Made by a program: the position numbers and the translations under genes
The notes under the pieces: model-generated
The model's input: the letters and a program-made list of their open reading frames with translations, nothing else
Told to the model about the DNA's origin: nothing
The model's database searches: none
Source of the DNA: a virus
Virus record (IMG/VR): IMGVR_UViG_3300035665_001932
Location: 1-21,297 of that record
Length of the DNA: 21,297 nucleotides
Reading direction: 5' to 3' (one strand)
Shown here: positions 11,804 through 20,488 of the stretch, in pieces
Layout of the letters: every line of letters starts with the position of its first letter
How positions within the stretch are numbered: the stretch's first letter is position 1

Positions 11804-14800
11804 TGCCTGTACCATTATCGTTAAAAGAACAAGAAATTGTTTACAAGCAACTTGTTGAAGAACAAAACCGATTAAACACTTTTGTTACACAAGCCACGCC
11901 GCAACTTGCTGCGCGTGTAGGCGAAATCTACCGCAATAATCCGCAATTACCAGCAGGTGCTGTTTTATCATCAGCGCAAGCAGGTTTGCCTGATGAACAA
12001 CTTAAAGATATTGCTAGTACAACGGCATTAAAACTTAACCAACAACCTGATGCGTTGAAACCTAAAAAAAGTTGGTTTCAAAGAAACATTTACGACAAAC
12101 TTAAAACAACTACTCGATACACGTTTGCGGCTTTGGATTTGCCTATCCAAACTTTGCAAGGTGCAGCCGCACAAGTATTTTCTGACAACCCTGACGGTAT
12201 TGATGGATGGTTTATTTCAACTGATCTTGGCAGTCTTATTAAAAACGATGAGCAAGCCGGTGATGGTTTCTTTTTAGGTGGTGAAGCAAAACAGTTTCAA
12301 ACTAAACGGGTACAGAATTATCGAGGTACAACTACTGGTGGTCATGCTTGGACTGTTGGCCGTGGTTTGGCTGGCACAGTTTTAACCGAGGGTTCTCGCG
12401 CATACAACTTGATGTCAGGTTTTGTTGATGGGGCTTTAACGATTGCCGTACCTGTTGCCCCTGGTTTCAAACAAGCTGCTGGTCTTGTAAAAGTTGCGGC
12501 TGAAGCGGGAGAAGCTGGCGATGTTCTAAAAGGGATTGACAGAGGTTTGGACATCATACGTGGCAAAGGCACCGTCATTAAAACGTCTGAAATGACTAGT
12601 GAAGAATTACGGGCCGCACGTGTAGCGGCGGGTCTTGTAGGTCAAACAGTAGATGCTGCTACAGCAAACAAATTTTTAGGATCAGATAAAGGTTTGCGTC
12701 TTATTAACAGACTTGTAGAAGCCGACACCGCTGATGCTGTGCGCAAACTTATTGGCGACAAAGTTTACCCTGACACGGTTCAACGGTTACGCAACGCTGT
12801 TTCTACAGCTGAAGTAGAAGAAGTTTTAGTTGACATTTTAGGTAAACCTAAATTGGGTGTTACTCGTACTGTGATGCCTGGAACGAAGTTAATTGGTTTA
12901 TCTAATGCTCGACGTGTAAAAGTTATAGATAATTTAGTTGGTTCGTTTGAAAGTACTAAATTTGGAAACAAAGCAGGGCGTTTAACCGCTCGCGCTTTTG
13001 AGTTGCGGCCACAAGGCACAGTCATTGATTTTGGTTCAGAAAACCCTCGTGATGTTGGGCGCACAATAAACGACATTGATCGTTGGATGAAAGTTTCGTT
13101 AACCGATCAAAATGTTCGTGTTCGTTTTTTGGATCGTGCGCTTAATGCGATGGCTGGGCCTAGTGCTACACCTACGGCTCGCAAAGCAATTTACGATGAG
13201 TTTAATGATTTAATTGTTCAATCATGGATAGATAATGGTGTTGACCCTGATGTTGCTAGTGCTGTAAGAAATTCGTTTAGAGGTTATGTTGAAAAATCTC
13301 GAAAATATGGGGCAAGTGTTGATGGTCAACTTGATGATGGAAATATGTTTATGGGTGTCGCTCAACAAAACGGGCAAATAGCCAACGCTGTTTTTGGTGG
13401 CCCAACACTTGTGTCAGAATTAGCAAATCTTTCTATGGAGATGCCTGATGTTCGACAGGTACGGGCTTTGACTGGTCGCTATAACAAGATTTGGCGCAAA
13501 AATCCTAAAGGCGAATATGTTGACGGTAACGTTGCTCGGTTGGCTGAAGCAGGCAAATTGCGTTTGCCTTTTGCGGCAGTAGTTGGTTTTCAAGAAGATT
13601 TTTTTAAGAAAATTATTTTGGCTACAGGTGGCTATACGGTTCGTAACCTTGCTGAAGGACAGATCAGTTTGGCTTTGTCACAAAAACCTGTTACCAGTAT
13701 TTTGCGTCATCCGCTTCAACATTTACAATGGTCAGCGCATCGTTCGCTTGGTAGCAAAATTGGGCGTAAAGGTATCGGGGATATTCGGGGTGAACTTTTT
13801 GATGAAGCCATCAAAGGTATGGAAGATTACCGAAAAGCAACAGGCGTTGCTGTAACAGGTCACTATAGTGATCCGTCTTATCCAACCAAAATGTCTAGAA
13901 GGTCAGGCACTTTTGAAGATGTTAAACGGTATGAAGCCCCTGAATCTAAAGTTGTTGAAGCACACGGCGATCAAATTGGTTTATTAAACGCTGATCCTTT
14001 GGTGCGCAGGCTTGCTTTGGGCGACACCGACGACCAACTAATTAACTATATCCGAACCGATCCTGATGGCCAAAAATGGTTTCGTGACCAACAGGACTAT
14101 CACGTTAATGGTAGAAGTGTTTGGGATCGTGATGCGAATAATGGGCGTGGCGGTTGGTCCGGCAAAGTATCGATTGACTTAAATGACGACCACAATTTGC
14201 GTTTATTGCTAGACAATTATCGCGCACGTTTTAACGTGAACGTCGGCGGCCATGACAGTTTGCGTATCGCTGTTTCAACTGGTTTGTTACCACCACAAAC
14301 AATTAGTGCTAGAACGTTCGGTTGGGATTCTTCTTTCCGTGGAACCGTACAAGAAATACCTGTTAACCCTTCAAGAAAAAACAGTCGTATAATGACGGTT
14401 CGTGTTGACGCAAACGACGAAAACATTGTTAGACCGTTTGCTTTCAAAGATGGCGAATCAACAAAAGAATTACAAAACTTGTTGGCTCGAACAGATATTT
14501 ACAACGATCCAAACATCGCACAAGTTATGGCACACGAAGTTCGTGTATCTGCTGATCTTGGTAAACGTGGTTTCAAAGAAAACTGGGATAACACAATGGA
14601 CAGATTTTTTGGGTTCATGTCTCGCAAACCGACAGCGTACATTGAACGCGCACCAGCGTTTAAGCAACGTTATTACTCTTGGGCTGTTGACGAACTAGCT
14701 ACATCGCTTTCACCGGCTGATCTTGATACTTTGATTGCGAACGTTACCCGCAAAGCCGCTGATGCTGGAATCAGCCCATCGGATTATGTTGGTGATAGTG

Positions 14801-16509
14801 CAGATTTCGGTGACATGGTTTCAAGATTGTTTAGACCATCACGACCAGTTGTGGGTGACAGGTGGCAAAAGTTGCTTGATTTGCAAGCAAACCCGTCACG
14901 ACTTGACGGCACATTGTCTTTAGATGATGTTGACGAATTTGCTAAAGGTGCGGCATTGGATGATTTGTCCAAAATGTTGTACGACTCATCTGAACGAAAC
15001 AACCTCATTGATGTTGCTCGTATTGTCATTCCGTTCGGTCAAGCGCAAGCAGAGTTCTTTCGACGCATCAGCCGTATTTACACGGTAGAAACAGGTGGCA
15101 TACCGTTACCGAACCTTAACGCTTTGCGCAAAACACAACTCATTGTTGATCGAGGACAAGAAGCCGACCCTGATGGCGATGGTCGAGGGTTCTTTTACAC
15201 CGACCCACAAACAGGTGAATGGTCATTTGATTACCCGTTTTCGCAAGGGTTCACCCATCTAGCAACCAGCATTATCGGTGGCGGCCCAGGTGTTAAATCA
15301 ACTTTGCAAGCACCGGTTAAAGGTGTGTTAATGGGTTTGGATGTTAAACCAGGTTTAGGGCCAGTAGCACAAATTAGTGCTTCAGCACTATTGAAAGATA
15401 TTCCTCAAACAGATTTCATTAAATCAATTATTTTGCCTTACGGCGAAATAGATGTAAAAGGCGAAGGCGGCACATTCCAAGCATTGTTAAACACGGCTAT
15501 GCCTGCATGGTTCAAAAAAGTTGAACAAGGTTTCTTTTCTTCGCCTGAATCAGCTGACACATTCGGTAACACTTTCATGGAAACATATCAAGCGTTAGCG
15601 ACAACAACCAAATACGATTTAACAACCGACGATGGGCGCGACCAACTGTACGAGGACACCATCAACAAAGCAAGGTTCTTAACTGTTTTGCGGGGCATTG
15701 GACAGTTTTTAGGGCCTTCTCGACCAACAAACAAATTTACTGTGGAAACCAAACAAGGAGATGTTGCGGTAAACCTTTTGTCAATGGAGTTGCGCAAACT
15801 GCAACTAGAAGATTATGACAGCGCAATCCCACGATTCTTGGACACTTACGGCGAAGACGTGTTCGTATATTTGTCGGGCAAAACTAAAGCCGTTTATGGT
15901 GGTTTGCAAGCAAGCAAACAGTTCGGTGACTTTGAACGCGCCAATCCAGCATTGTTCCGCAAATACTCTGGGGTGGCAGGGTTCTTTGTCGAGGGTGGCA
16001 CCGATCTTGACTGGCAGGTTTACAGTCGCCAGTTAGAAAAAGGCCAACGTGAACGGCTCACCCCACAAGAAACTTTGGAAGCAGCACAAAAATATGCGGC
16101 GTACAGCCAATACCGTCAAGTACAAGATTTGGTTGGCCCGTATCCGAACGCTGAACAGAAACAGTATTTGCGTGATTTCCGTGAGTATTTGGGTGAAATG
16201 TACCCAGGTTTCACTACCGGCACATTTGACCCGAACAAATTAAAAACCCAAATCGATGAACTGACTAGGGCTGTTAACGATCCAAGTCTTGCCGACAATG
16301 ACATCGCTGAAGCGGCTCGACAGTATTTGCAAACCCGTGAAGCCGTATTGGTTGAGGCTACTAACCGTGGTTTGAGTGGCATTGACCGTAGCAAGAACGC
16401 CGCAGATTTGCGTGGATATCTAAGAGAGTATGCTGTTACTTTGAAAGAACAATATCCTAATTTCGCTAGAATGTATGACCGGTTACTTTTACAAGAGGTT
16501 GATGAATAA
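11803..16509 (+). CDS. 1568-aa giant virion protein, probable internal/ejected protein
   Basis: The largest gene in the window. The product has no cysteine in 1568 residues. Visible features: an N-terminal helical part (1-90), Gly/Ala-rich amphipathic stretches near 185-235 (VGRGLAGTVLTEGSRAYNLM, PVAPGFKQAAGLVKVAAEAG), a central region with LPFAAVVGFQEDFFKKII (about 587-604), then RPFAF, FFGFMSRKPTAYIERAPAF, ARIVIPFGQAQAEFFRR (about 1072-1088), and FFYTDPQTGEWSFDYPFSQ; the C-terminus is helical with YLxxFRxYLGEMYPGF and YLREYAVTLKEQYPNFARMY. A very large Cys-free protein beside portal and capsid genes fits internal core/ejection proteins (like T7 gp16) or another large virion protein; I see no enzyme motif. 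TAATG overlaps couple it at both ends. Confidence 0.72.
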   Translation: MPVPLSLKEQEIVYKQLVEEQNRLNTFVTQATPQLAARVGEIYRNNPQLPAGAVLSSAQAGLPDEQLKDIASTTALKLNQQPDALKPKKSWFQRNIYDKLKTTTRYTFAALDLPIQTLQGAAAQVFSDNPDGIDGWFISTDLGSLIKNDEQAGDGFFLGGEAKQFQTKRVQNYRGTTTGGHAWTVGRGLAGTVLTEGSRAYNLMSGFVDGALTIAVPVAPGFKQAAGLVKVAAEAGEAGDVLKGIDRGLDIIRGKGTVIKTSEMTSEELRAARVAAGLVGQTVDAATANKFLGSDKGLRLINRLVEADTADAVRKLIGDKVYPDTVQRLRNAVSTAEVEEVLVDILGKPKLGVTRTVMPGTKLIGLSNARRVKVIDNLVGSFESTKFGNKAGRLTARAFELRPQGTVIDFGSENPRDVGRTINDIDRWMKVSLTDQNVRVRFLDRALNAMAGPSATPTARKAIYDEFNDLIVQSWIDNGVDPDVASAVRNSFRGYVEKSRKYGASVDGQLDDGNMFMGVAQQNGQIANAVFGGPTLVSELANLSMEMPDVRQVRALTGRYNKIWRKNPKGEYVDGNVARLAEAGKLRLPFAAVVGFQEDFFKKIILATGGYTVRNLAEGQISLALSQKPVTSILRHPLQHLQWSAHRSLGSKIGRKGIGDIRGELFDEAIKGMEDYRKATGVAVTGHYSDPSYPTKMSRRSGTFEDVKRYEAPESKVVEAHGDQIGLLNADPLVRRLALGDTDDQLINYIRTDPDGQKWFRDQQDYHVNGRSVWDRDANNGRGGWSGKVSIDLNDDHNLRLLLDNYRARFNVNVGGHDSLRIAVSTGLLPPQTISARTFGWDSSFRGTVQEIPVNPSRKNSRIMTVRVDANDENIVRPFAFKDGESTKELQNLLARTDIYNDPNIAQVMAHEVRVSADLGKRGFKENWDNTMDRFFGFMSRKPTAYIERAPAFKQRYYSWAVDELATSLSPADLDTLIANVTRKAADAGISPSDYVGDSADFGDMVSRLFRPSRPVVGDRWQKLLDLQANPSRLDGTLSLDDVDEFAKGAALDDLSKMLYDSSERNNLIDVARIVIPFGQAQAEFFRRISRIYTVETGGIPLPNLNALRKTQLIVDRGQEADPDGDGRGFFYTDPQTGEWSFDYPFSQGFTHLATSIIGGGPGVKSTLQAPVKGVLMGLDVKPGLGPVAQISASALLKDIPQTDFIKSIILPYGEIDVKGEGGTFQALLNTAMPAWFKKVEQGFFSSPESADTFGNTFMETYQALATTTKYDLTTDDGRDQLYEDTINKARFLTVLRGIGQFLGPSRPTNKFTVETKQGDVAVNLLSMELRKLQLEDYDSAIPRFLDTYGEDVFVYLSGKTKAVYGGLQASKQFGDFERANPALFRKYSGVAGFFVEGGTDLDWQVYSRQLEKGQRERLTPQETLEAAQKYAAYSQYRQVQDLVGPYPNAEQKQYLRDFREYLGEMYPGFTTGTFDPNKLKTQIDELTRAVNDPSLADNDIAEAARQYLQTREAVLVEATNRGLSGIDRSKNAADLRGYLREYAVTLKEQYPNFARMYDRLLLQEVDE

Positions 16510-17225
16510 TGGCTGAAGATACTAAACCAGTTAACCCCGCAGAAGGGGTACTTGGTGCTATTCCTGGCGGTGGTGTATCTGTTTCGTTTACTACAGGGTT
16601 GCCTGCTGACTATGCTTCCCCGACAGGACAACTTCCGTATTTGCAAAAAGACCCTAAAACGGGCAAGATTACTTCACGTTTTTACGACATACGAAACGAC
16701 CCACGGGTACTTCTAAACAACCTTAATGAAACAGAACGCAAAAAAATACTTACAGGTTTAGCAACCAAAATTTCTGGTTATGACCCAGGTACAGGTTTTG
16801 AAGATAAAGACTATGCAGCTTTCGGTGATCTTTTAACTTACGCCAACCTTGCAGGCAAACCATATTTTCAGGCTTACAACGAGTTTATGCAACGTGTACC
16901 GAACAGTAGTTATGCGAAGAAGGCCCCGTCTATTCGTGTCACTTCACCGGATGATGTGAAAACTTTGGTTCGAAGATCATCAAGGGAACTGTTGGGCTAT
17001 GAGATTGATGAGATGACTGCGAACAGGATTGCTGGCGGGTTTAGGCAAATGGAAATTGCTGAGGGCCAACGTCAGGCTGCTGGTGGTGTGTATGAGGCGG
17101 CGACTGATCCTTCGGTGTTTGCCGAGCAGAAGATTCTTCAACAGTTTCAACCTGAGGCACAGAGTTTTGCTGCCGGCAATTTGGCTGCAATAATGGATGC
17201 CCGTATTAAGGCTTTGGGGGCGTAA
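16509..17225 (+). CDS. 238-aa probable virion protein
   Basis: Coupled by TAATG at both ends. The N-terminus is Gly/Pro-rich (GVLGAIPGGGVSVSFTTG), then come QLPYLQKDPKTGKITSRFYD, a helical NDPRVLLNNLNETERKKILTGL segment split around residue 70, and FGDLLTYANLAGKPYFQAYNEF (about 105-126). A second helical unit follows: SPDDVKTLVRRSSRELLGYEI and RIAGGFRQMEIAEGQRQAAGG, and a tail that repeats Gln and Ala. There are no cysteines. This pattern (a short disordered start, then helices) suggests a structural partner of the 1568-aa protein. I do not recognise a family. Confidence 0.7.
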   Translation: MAEDTKPVNPAEGVLGAIPGGGVSVSFTTGLPADYASPTGQLPYLQKDPKTGKITSRFYDIRNDPRVLLNNLNETERKKILTGLATKISGYDPGTGFEDKDYAAFGDLLTYANLAGKPYFQAYNEFMQRVPNSSYAKKAPSIRVTSPDDVKTLVRRSSRELLGYEIDEMTANRIAGGFRQMEIAEGQRQAAGGVYEAATDPSVFAEQKILQQFQPEAQSFAAGNLAAIMDARIKALGA

Positions 17226-18715
17226 TGGCTATTGCAGACGATATTAAAAAACTTCAAGAATTTGTTGATAGTGGCGGTCAAAGGTTTGTTTACGAAGGTG
17301 TGACTTACAATTTAGAAGATGCCAAAACGCTACTTGGTGAACTTAAAGAAAAACAAAAACCAGAAGTTACGGCAGGTAAAGAAAAAACTGCAAAAATTGA
17401 AGAAGCACAACAAGCTGTTAAAAGACTACAAGATGAACTTGAATTAAAATTAAACGTTTTTAGTAAGCCTGAAGAATATGTTACTAAAGTTTCAGTAGAA
17501 GAAATACGCAAAGCACAAAGCAATTTGCAATTTGCAAATGAAAGTCTTACTCGTTTAACAAGCCAAACTGATAAGGCTTTAATTTCCCGCAACTTGGTTC
17601 TTAATACTCGTGCCGAGGATGCCCGTTTGAAAGCGGCAAATGCGGAAGCCAAAAAATCTGGGCAACAAATAGTTGAGCCAACCAAAACGGAAACCTTACC
17701 AACTGCGTCAACGGGGGGCGGCACAGATGGGGCAAAGGTTTTAAAAAGAGCAGTTGATGCGAAACTTGTTGAACTTAATTTGCCTGATACACCGGAGAAC
17801 CGTAAGGTTGCTCGACAGGCAGTAAAGACTGATAAAACTGCTGCGCTTGGTGCCGAGGATAAATCGTGGGAGCCGTTATTTAAAGAGAACTATCCGCAAT
17901 ACAGTTGGATGTTTACCGATCTTGACCGCACTAAATATGCGGATGTGTTTACTTTGTTCTCTAAAGCGATTGACCCAAAAACCGGTAAACAGATAATGAC
18001 TGATGAAGAATTTGATCGAAGATACATTGGTACTTCGTTTTACCGTGGGCTTGAAAGTAGTAAAAAGGGTCGAGAGTTGTCTGCTGCTATCGGTAACTTT
18101 AGTTGGGGTTCAGGTAATTTGGCAAAGTTTTTGACAAAAGCCACACAGTTTGGGTATGAGGGCGACAACCTCAAACAGCAGGCTTACGCTGAACTGTTTA
18201 GCAAAACCAATGGCAAGTATGTGAACGATCTTGCGGTGAACGAGGTTCGTGCTTCGACACCGTATTTGTCTTTGAAGGATATTGGTAAACAATACTTTTT
18301 TGATTTTGCCGATTCGCAAGTTGAGCAGGTTTTGGCTGGTACGCCGAACGCTGATGGTGTGGCTGTTTCTCGTGATGATTTGATTCGTAAAGCTCGTCTT
18401 GCTGCGAAAGCAATGTATGGGCATTTGTCGGAACAGATTGATGCCGGTTTGACGTTAGAGGATTTGTCTGCTTCGTATAAGGAGAAGGCTGCAAAACTTT
18501 TGGAGTTGGACCCGAACACGATCAATTTTGCTACAGATTTTAGTGATGCTTTGAATTATCGTAAGGATGGGCAGCCGCGTGTGTTGTCGATGTCTGAGTG
18601 GGAGACTGAGTTGCGTACTAACGATAAGTATAAGTATTCGTTTACTAAGCAAGCTAATCAGGATGCTACGAGTATTGGGTTGGCTATTGCTCGTGCGTTT
18701 GGGAAGGTTCAATAA
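17225..18715 (+). CDS. 496-aa probable virion protein with N-terminal coiled coil
   Basis: TAATG overlaps flank the gene. Residues about 5-115 are highly charged and helical (KEKQKPEVTAGKEKTAKIEE, QQAVKRLQDELELKLNVF), predicting a coiled coil, followed by a Thr/Gly linker (LPTASTGGGTDG). Residues 175-496 form a globular part with SWEPLFKENYPQYSWMFTD (about 215-233), a helical domain, and a C-terminal segment RVLSMSEWETELRTNDKYKY ending AIARAFGKVQ. The SMSEWExxLR ... FG end recurs in proteins of freshwater phages. There is no cysteine. It probably belongs to the same internal or ejected protein group as its neighbours. Confidence 0.7.
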   Translation: MAIADDIKKLQEFVDSGGQRFVYEGVTYNLEDAKTLLGELKEKQKPEVTAGKEKTAKIEEAQQAVKRLQDELELKLNVFSKPEEYVTKVSVEEIRKAQSNLQFANESLTRLTSQTDKALISRNLVLNTRAEDARLKAANAEAKKSGQQIVEPTKTETLPTASTGGGTDGAKVLKRAVDAKLVELNLPDTPENRKVARQAVKTDKTAALGAEDKSWEPLFKENYPQYSWMFTDLDRTKYADVFTLFSKAIDPKTGKQIMTDEEFDRRYIGTSFYRGLESSKKGRELSAAIGNFSWGSGNLAKFLTKATQFGYEGDNLKQQAYAELFSKTNGKYVNDLAVNEVRASTPYLSLKDIGKQYFFDFADSQVEQVLAGTPNADGVAVSRDDLIRKARLAAKAMYGHLSEQIDAGLTLEDLSASYKEKAAKLLELDPNTINFATDFSDALNYRKDGQPRVLSMSEWETELRTNDKYKYSFTKQANQDATSIGLAIARAFGKVQ

Positions 18716-19842
18716 TGTCTGATATCGGTAGTTTTACTTTCCCTGATCTTGGTATTGAACCGCTTACACCGGAACAGTTGGCGGCTGTTGACCCTGCACA
18801 GTTGGCAGCGGTTGAAACAGCGTTAAACATTCCTGGCGCAGAACGAGTAACCCAACCTGCACTACGGCAACAACAAGAAGAAACGGTGACAGAAAGCGAA
18901 GCTGAACGTATTGCGCGTTTGGATCGTGAGTCTGCTGAACGTATTGCTAGGCTTAATCGTGAATCTGCTGCGCTTGACCGTGACTCAAGACGGTTTACAC
19001 CATCACAAGACGCAAAGAATACCATCAAATCTGTATTGGCGACCTATGGATTAGGCGATCTTTCAGACTATTTGTACGGTGTCTATGCACGACAAGAAGT
19101 AGATATCAATAATCCTGACGCACTAATTTTTGCTATTCGTGAACAAGACGCATATAAGAAACGGTTTGCAGCAAACGCGGCACGAGCCAAAAAAGGTTTA
19201 GCCGAACTAGACCCAGCATCTTATTTGGAACTAGAAAACAGTTACCGTCGACTAATGCAATCTAATGGATTGCCATCAGGTTTCTACGATCAAACAGACG
19301 ATTTCACCCGACTGCTTGAAGGCGACGTGTCGGTATCAGAATTACAGGATCGTATACAAAACGGTTTTCGAGCAGTACAGGATGCTGACCCTGAAGTTAA
19401 ACGGCAGATGCAAGAACTGTACGGTGTGAACGAAGCGGGGTTGGCTGCTTATTTTCTTGATCCTGAACGGGCTGCACCTATTTTGACTCGTCAAGCTGAA
19501 GCTGCAAAAGTTGCTGCACGAGCCAAAGAACAAGCAGGATTCCAGTTGACGGCATTAAGCGCAGAAGATTTGATTGCACGTGGATACACGCCTGATGAAG
19601 CACAACAAGCGTTCACCAAAGCGGGACAGTTGGCTGGTCTTTATACGGAGATGGGTAGCGAAGAAGCCCTTACTGGAGCACAAAAAATTGGGGCTGCTTT
19701 CGGTTACGATGTTGCCGCAATACAGGCTTTGGAAGAACGTAAACGTGCGCGTTTAGGCGAATTCCAGGGTGGTGGCGGGTTCGCTAGAACGACCGGTGCA
19801 ACATCTGGAACCGTTGAAACAGGTGTCGGCGAAGCACAATAA
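18715..19842 (+). CDS. 375-aa probable virion protein with 11-residue repeats
   Basis: Last gene of the coupled chain; its ATG overlaps the previous stop (TAATG). The N-terminus is Pro/Ala-rich; residues about 63-91 are an 11-residue repeat AERIARLDRES / AERIARLNRES / AALDRDS that predicts a right-handed or straight coiled coil. Then KSVLATYGLGDLSDYLYGVY (about 106-125) and RFAANAARAKKGLAELDPAS, followed by YLELENSYRRLMQSNGLPSG and FYDQTDDFTRLLEGDVSVSE, with GLAAYFLDPERAAPIL near 240. The C-terminus is Gly/Thr-rich. No cysteines. This arrangement recurs in freshwater phage genomes upstream of scaffold and capsid. Membrane- or DNA-associated ejection function is inferred only. Confidence 0.7.
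   Translation: MSDIGSFTFPDLGIEPLTPEQLAAVDPAQLAAVETALNIPGAERVTQPALRQQQEETVTESEAERIARLDRESAERIARLNRESAALDRDSRRFTPSQDAKNTIKSVLATYGLGDLSDYLYGVYARQEVDINNPDALIFAIREQDAYKKRFAANAARAKKGLAELDPASYLELENSYRRLMQSNGLPSGFYDQTDDFTRLLEGDVSVSELQDRIQNGFRAVQDADPEVKRQMQELYGVNEAGLAAYFLDPERAAPILTRQAEAAKVAARAKEQAGFQLTALSAEDLIARGYTPDEAQQAFTKAGQLAGLYTEMGSEEALTGAQKIGAAFGYDVAAIQALEERKRARLGEFQGGGGFARTTGATSGTVETGVGEAQ
18901..18987 (+). repeat. Imperfect 33-bp tandem repeat
   Basis: Two 33-bp units (18901-18933, 18934-18966) share most positions and encode AERIARLDRES and AERIARLNRES; a partial third unit follows to 18987. The DNA repeat translates into an 11-residue helical repeat, so variation in copy number between relatives would change the length of the coiled coil without breaking the frame. 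Confidence 0.75.
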
Positions 19843-19850
19843 CCATATTG

Positions 19851-19881
19851 TTGACATCCCTGTATAGGGGTGTGCTACACT
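19851..19881 (+). promoter_or_regulatory. Promoter for scaffold and capsid genes
   Basis: TTGACA (19851-19856) and TACACT (19876-19881) flank a 19-bp spacer; the hexamers are good but the spacer is 2 bp longer than ideal. The spacer holds CCCT-GTAT-AGGG, which may be an operator. Transcription would start near 19888, about 107 nt upstream of the scaffold ATG. Confidence 0.55.
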
Positions 19882-19924
19882 CTGTTTGTTCCCAAAAGAA
19901 CACCGGTAGAGAATCCCCGACTTT

Positions 19925-19988
19925 ATCGTGAAACAAGGGTGAGTTATGCAGCCGTCACGATCCTCCAATGTGACGTGGGCAGAAGGAG
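19925..19988 (+). promoter_or_regulatory. Scaffold leader with competing hairpins and short upstream ORF
   Basis: ATCGTGA (19925-19931) pairs with TCACGAT (19955-19961), seven bases; the same bases overlap CGTCAC (19953-19958), which pairs with GTGACG (19970-19975), so the two folds exclude each other. The second loop contains CTCC, complementary to the GGAG of the scaffold ribosome site at 19985-19988. An ATG at 19946 preceded by AGGG opens a 24-codon frame that ends at 20020, overlapping the scaffold start. These would allow translational control of scaffold synthesis, though stems of 6-7 bp can occur by chance. Confidence 0.35.
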
Positions 19989-19994
19989 TGAGCC

Positions 19995-20444
19995 ATGTCA
20001 AACGTCAACGAGTTCGATGACGAGACTGAAGAAACACCGAAAGACCCTGTGCGGGCGCGGATGCGTCAACTTGAAAAAGAGTTGAAAGCAAAAGAGCAAG
20101 CACTTGTCGAAGCAGACGCTATTAAACGCGAGTATGCGTTTATGAAAGCGGGAGTTCCAATGGATTCCCCGATGTCTAAATACTTCGTCAAAGGTTATGA
20201 CGGCGAGTTCACACCCGAAGCAATTCGGTTGGCTGCAGAAGAAGCGAATCTCATCCACAAAGAAGCGCAAAGTGCCCAAGTTAAATCTGAGGCAGATGCG
20301 TGGAACCGTCTCACAAAGGCGCAACGTGCGGGTGAAACCAGCGAACCTGCTGCTGATTGGAACACGAAACTTAATCAGGCTCGAAATCAAGACGAAGTGA
20401 TGCAGATTTTGGCTCAAGCAAGGCAAGAAGCAGAAAACATCTAG
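19995..20444 (+). CDS. Scaffold-like capsid assembly protein
   Basis: A 149-aa acidic, highly helical, Cys-free protein lying just before the major capsid gene. AGAAGGAG lies 6 nt before ATG. The N-terminus is acidic (EFDDETEETPKDPVRARMRQ), followed by a coiled coil of about 30 residues (LEKELKAKEQALVEADAIKR), a conserved-looking YAFMKAGVPMDSPMSKYFVK then GYDGEFTPEAIRLAAEEANL, and a helical C-terminal end (QARNQDEVMQILAQARQEAE). Scaffolds direct capsid subunits to close correctly and are removed later; the position and the helical, charged composition match this role. Its stop precedes the capsid start by 44 bp, with a leader structure between. Confidence 0.75.
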   Translation: MSNVNEFDDETEETPKDPVRARMRQLEKELKAKEQALVEADAIKREYAFMKAGVPMDSPMSKYFVKGYDGEFTPEAIRLAAEEANLIHKEAQSAQVKSEADAWNRLTKAQRAGETSEPAADWNTKLNQARNQDEVMQILAQARQEAENI

Positions 20445-20448
20445 CCCG

Positions 20449-20488
20449 CAGGACTCCCGTTCCTGTCGGGAGAAAGCAATAACAGGAA
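20449..20488 (+). promoter_or_regulatory. Possible pseudoknot in the capsid leader
   Basis: CTCCCG (20454-20459) and CGGGAG (20467-20472) form a perfect 6-bp hairpin. Its 7-nt loop TTCCTGT (20460-20466) is the exact complement of ACAGGAA (20482-20488), the bases touching the capsid ATG. This is the geometry of an H-type pseudoknot with the A-rich crossing loop AAAGCAATA. The loop can alternatively pair with CAGGA at 20449-20453. The nearest ribosome-like site (AGGA) is only 2 nt from the ATG, so initiation here is unusual and could depend on this fold. Confidence 0.45.

Noticed and set aside
16116-16646. A 176-codon minus-strand frame across the junction of the 1568- and 238-aa genes
   Set aside because: The plus-strand genes are joined by a TAATG overlap and are clearly coding; the antisense product is Ser/Arg/Cys-rich, as shadows usually are.
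19863-19868. TATAGG as -10 for the scaffold promoter
   Set aside because: It lies only 6 bp after the TTGACA box, too close to serve with it; TACACT further on fits better despite the 19-bp spacer.
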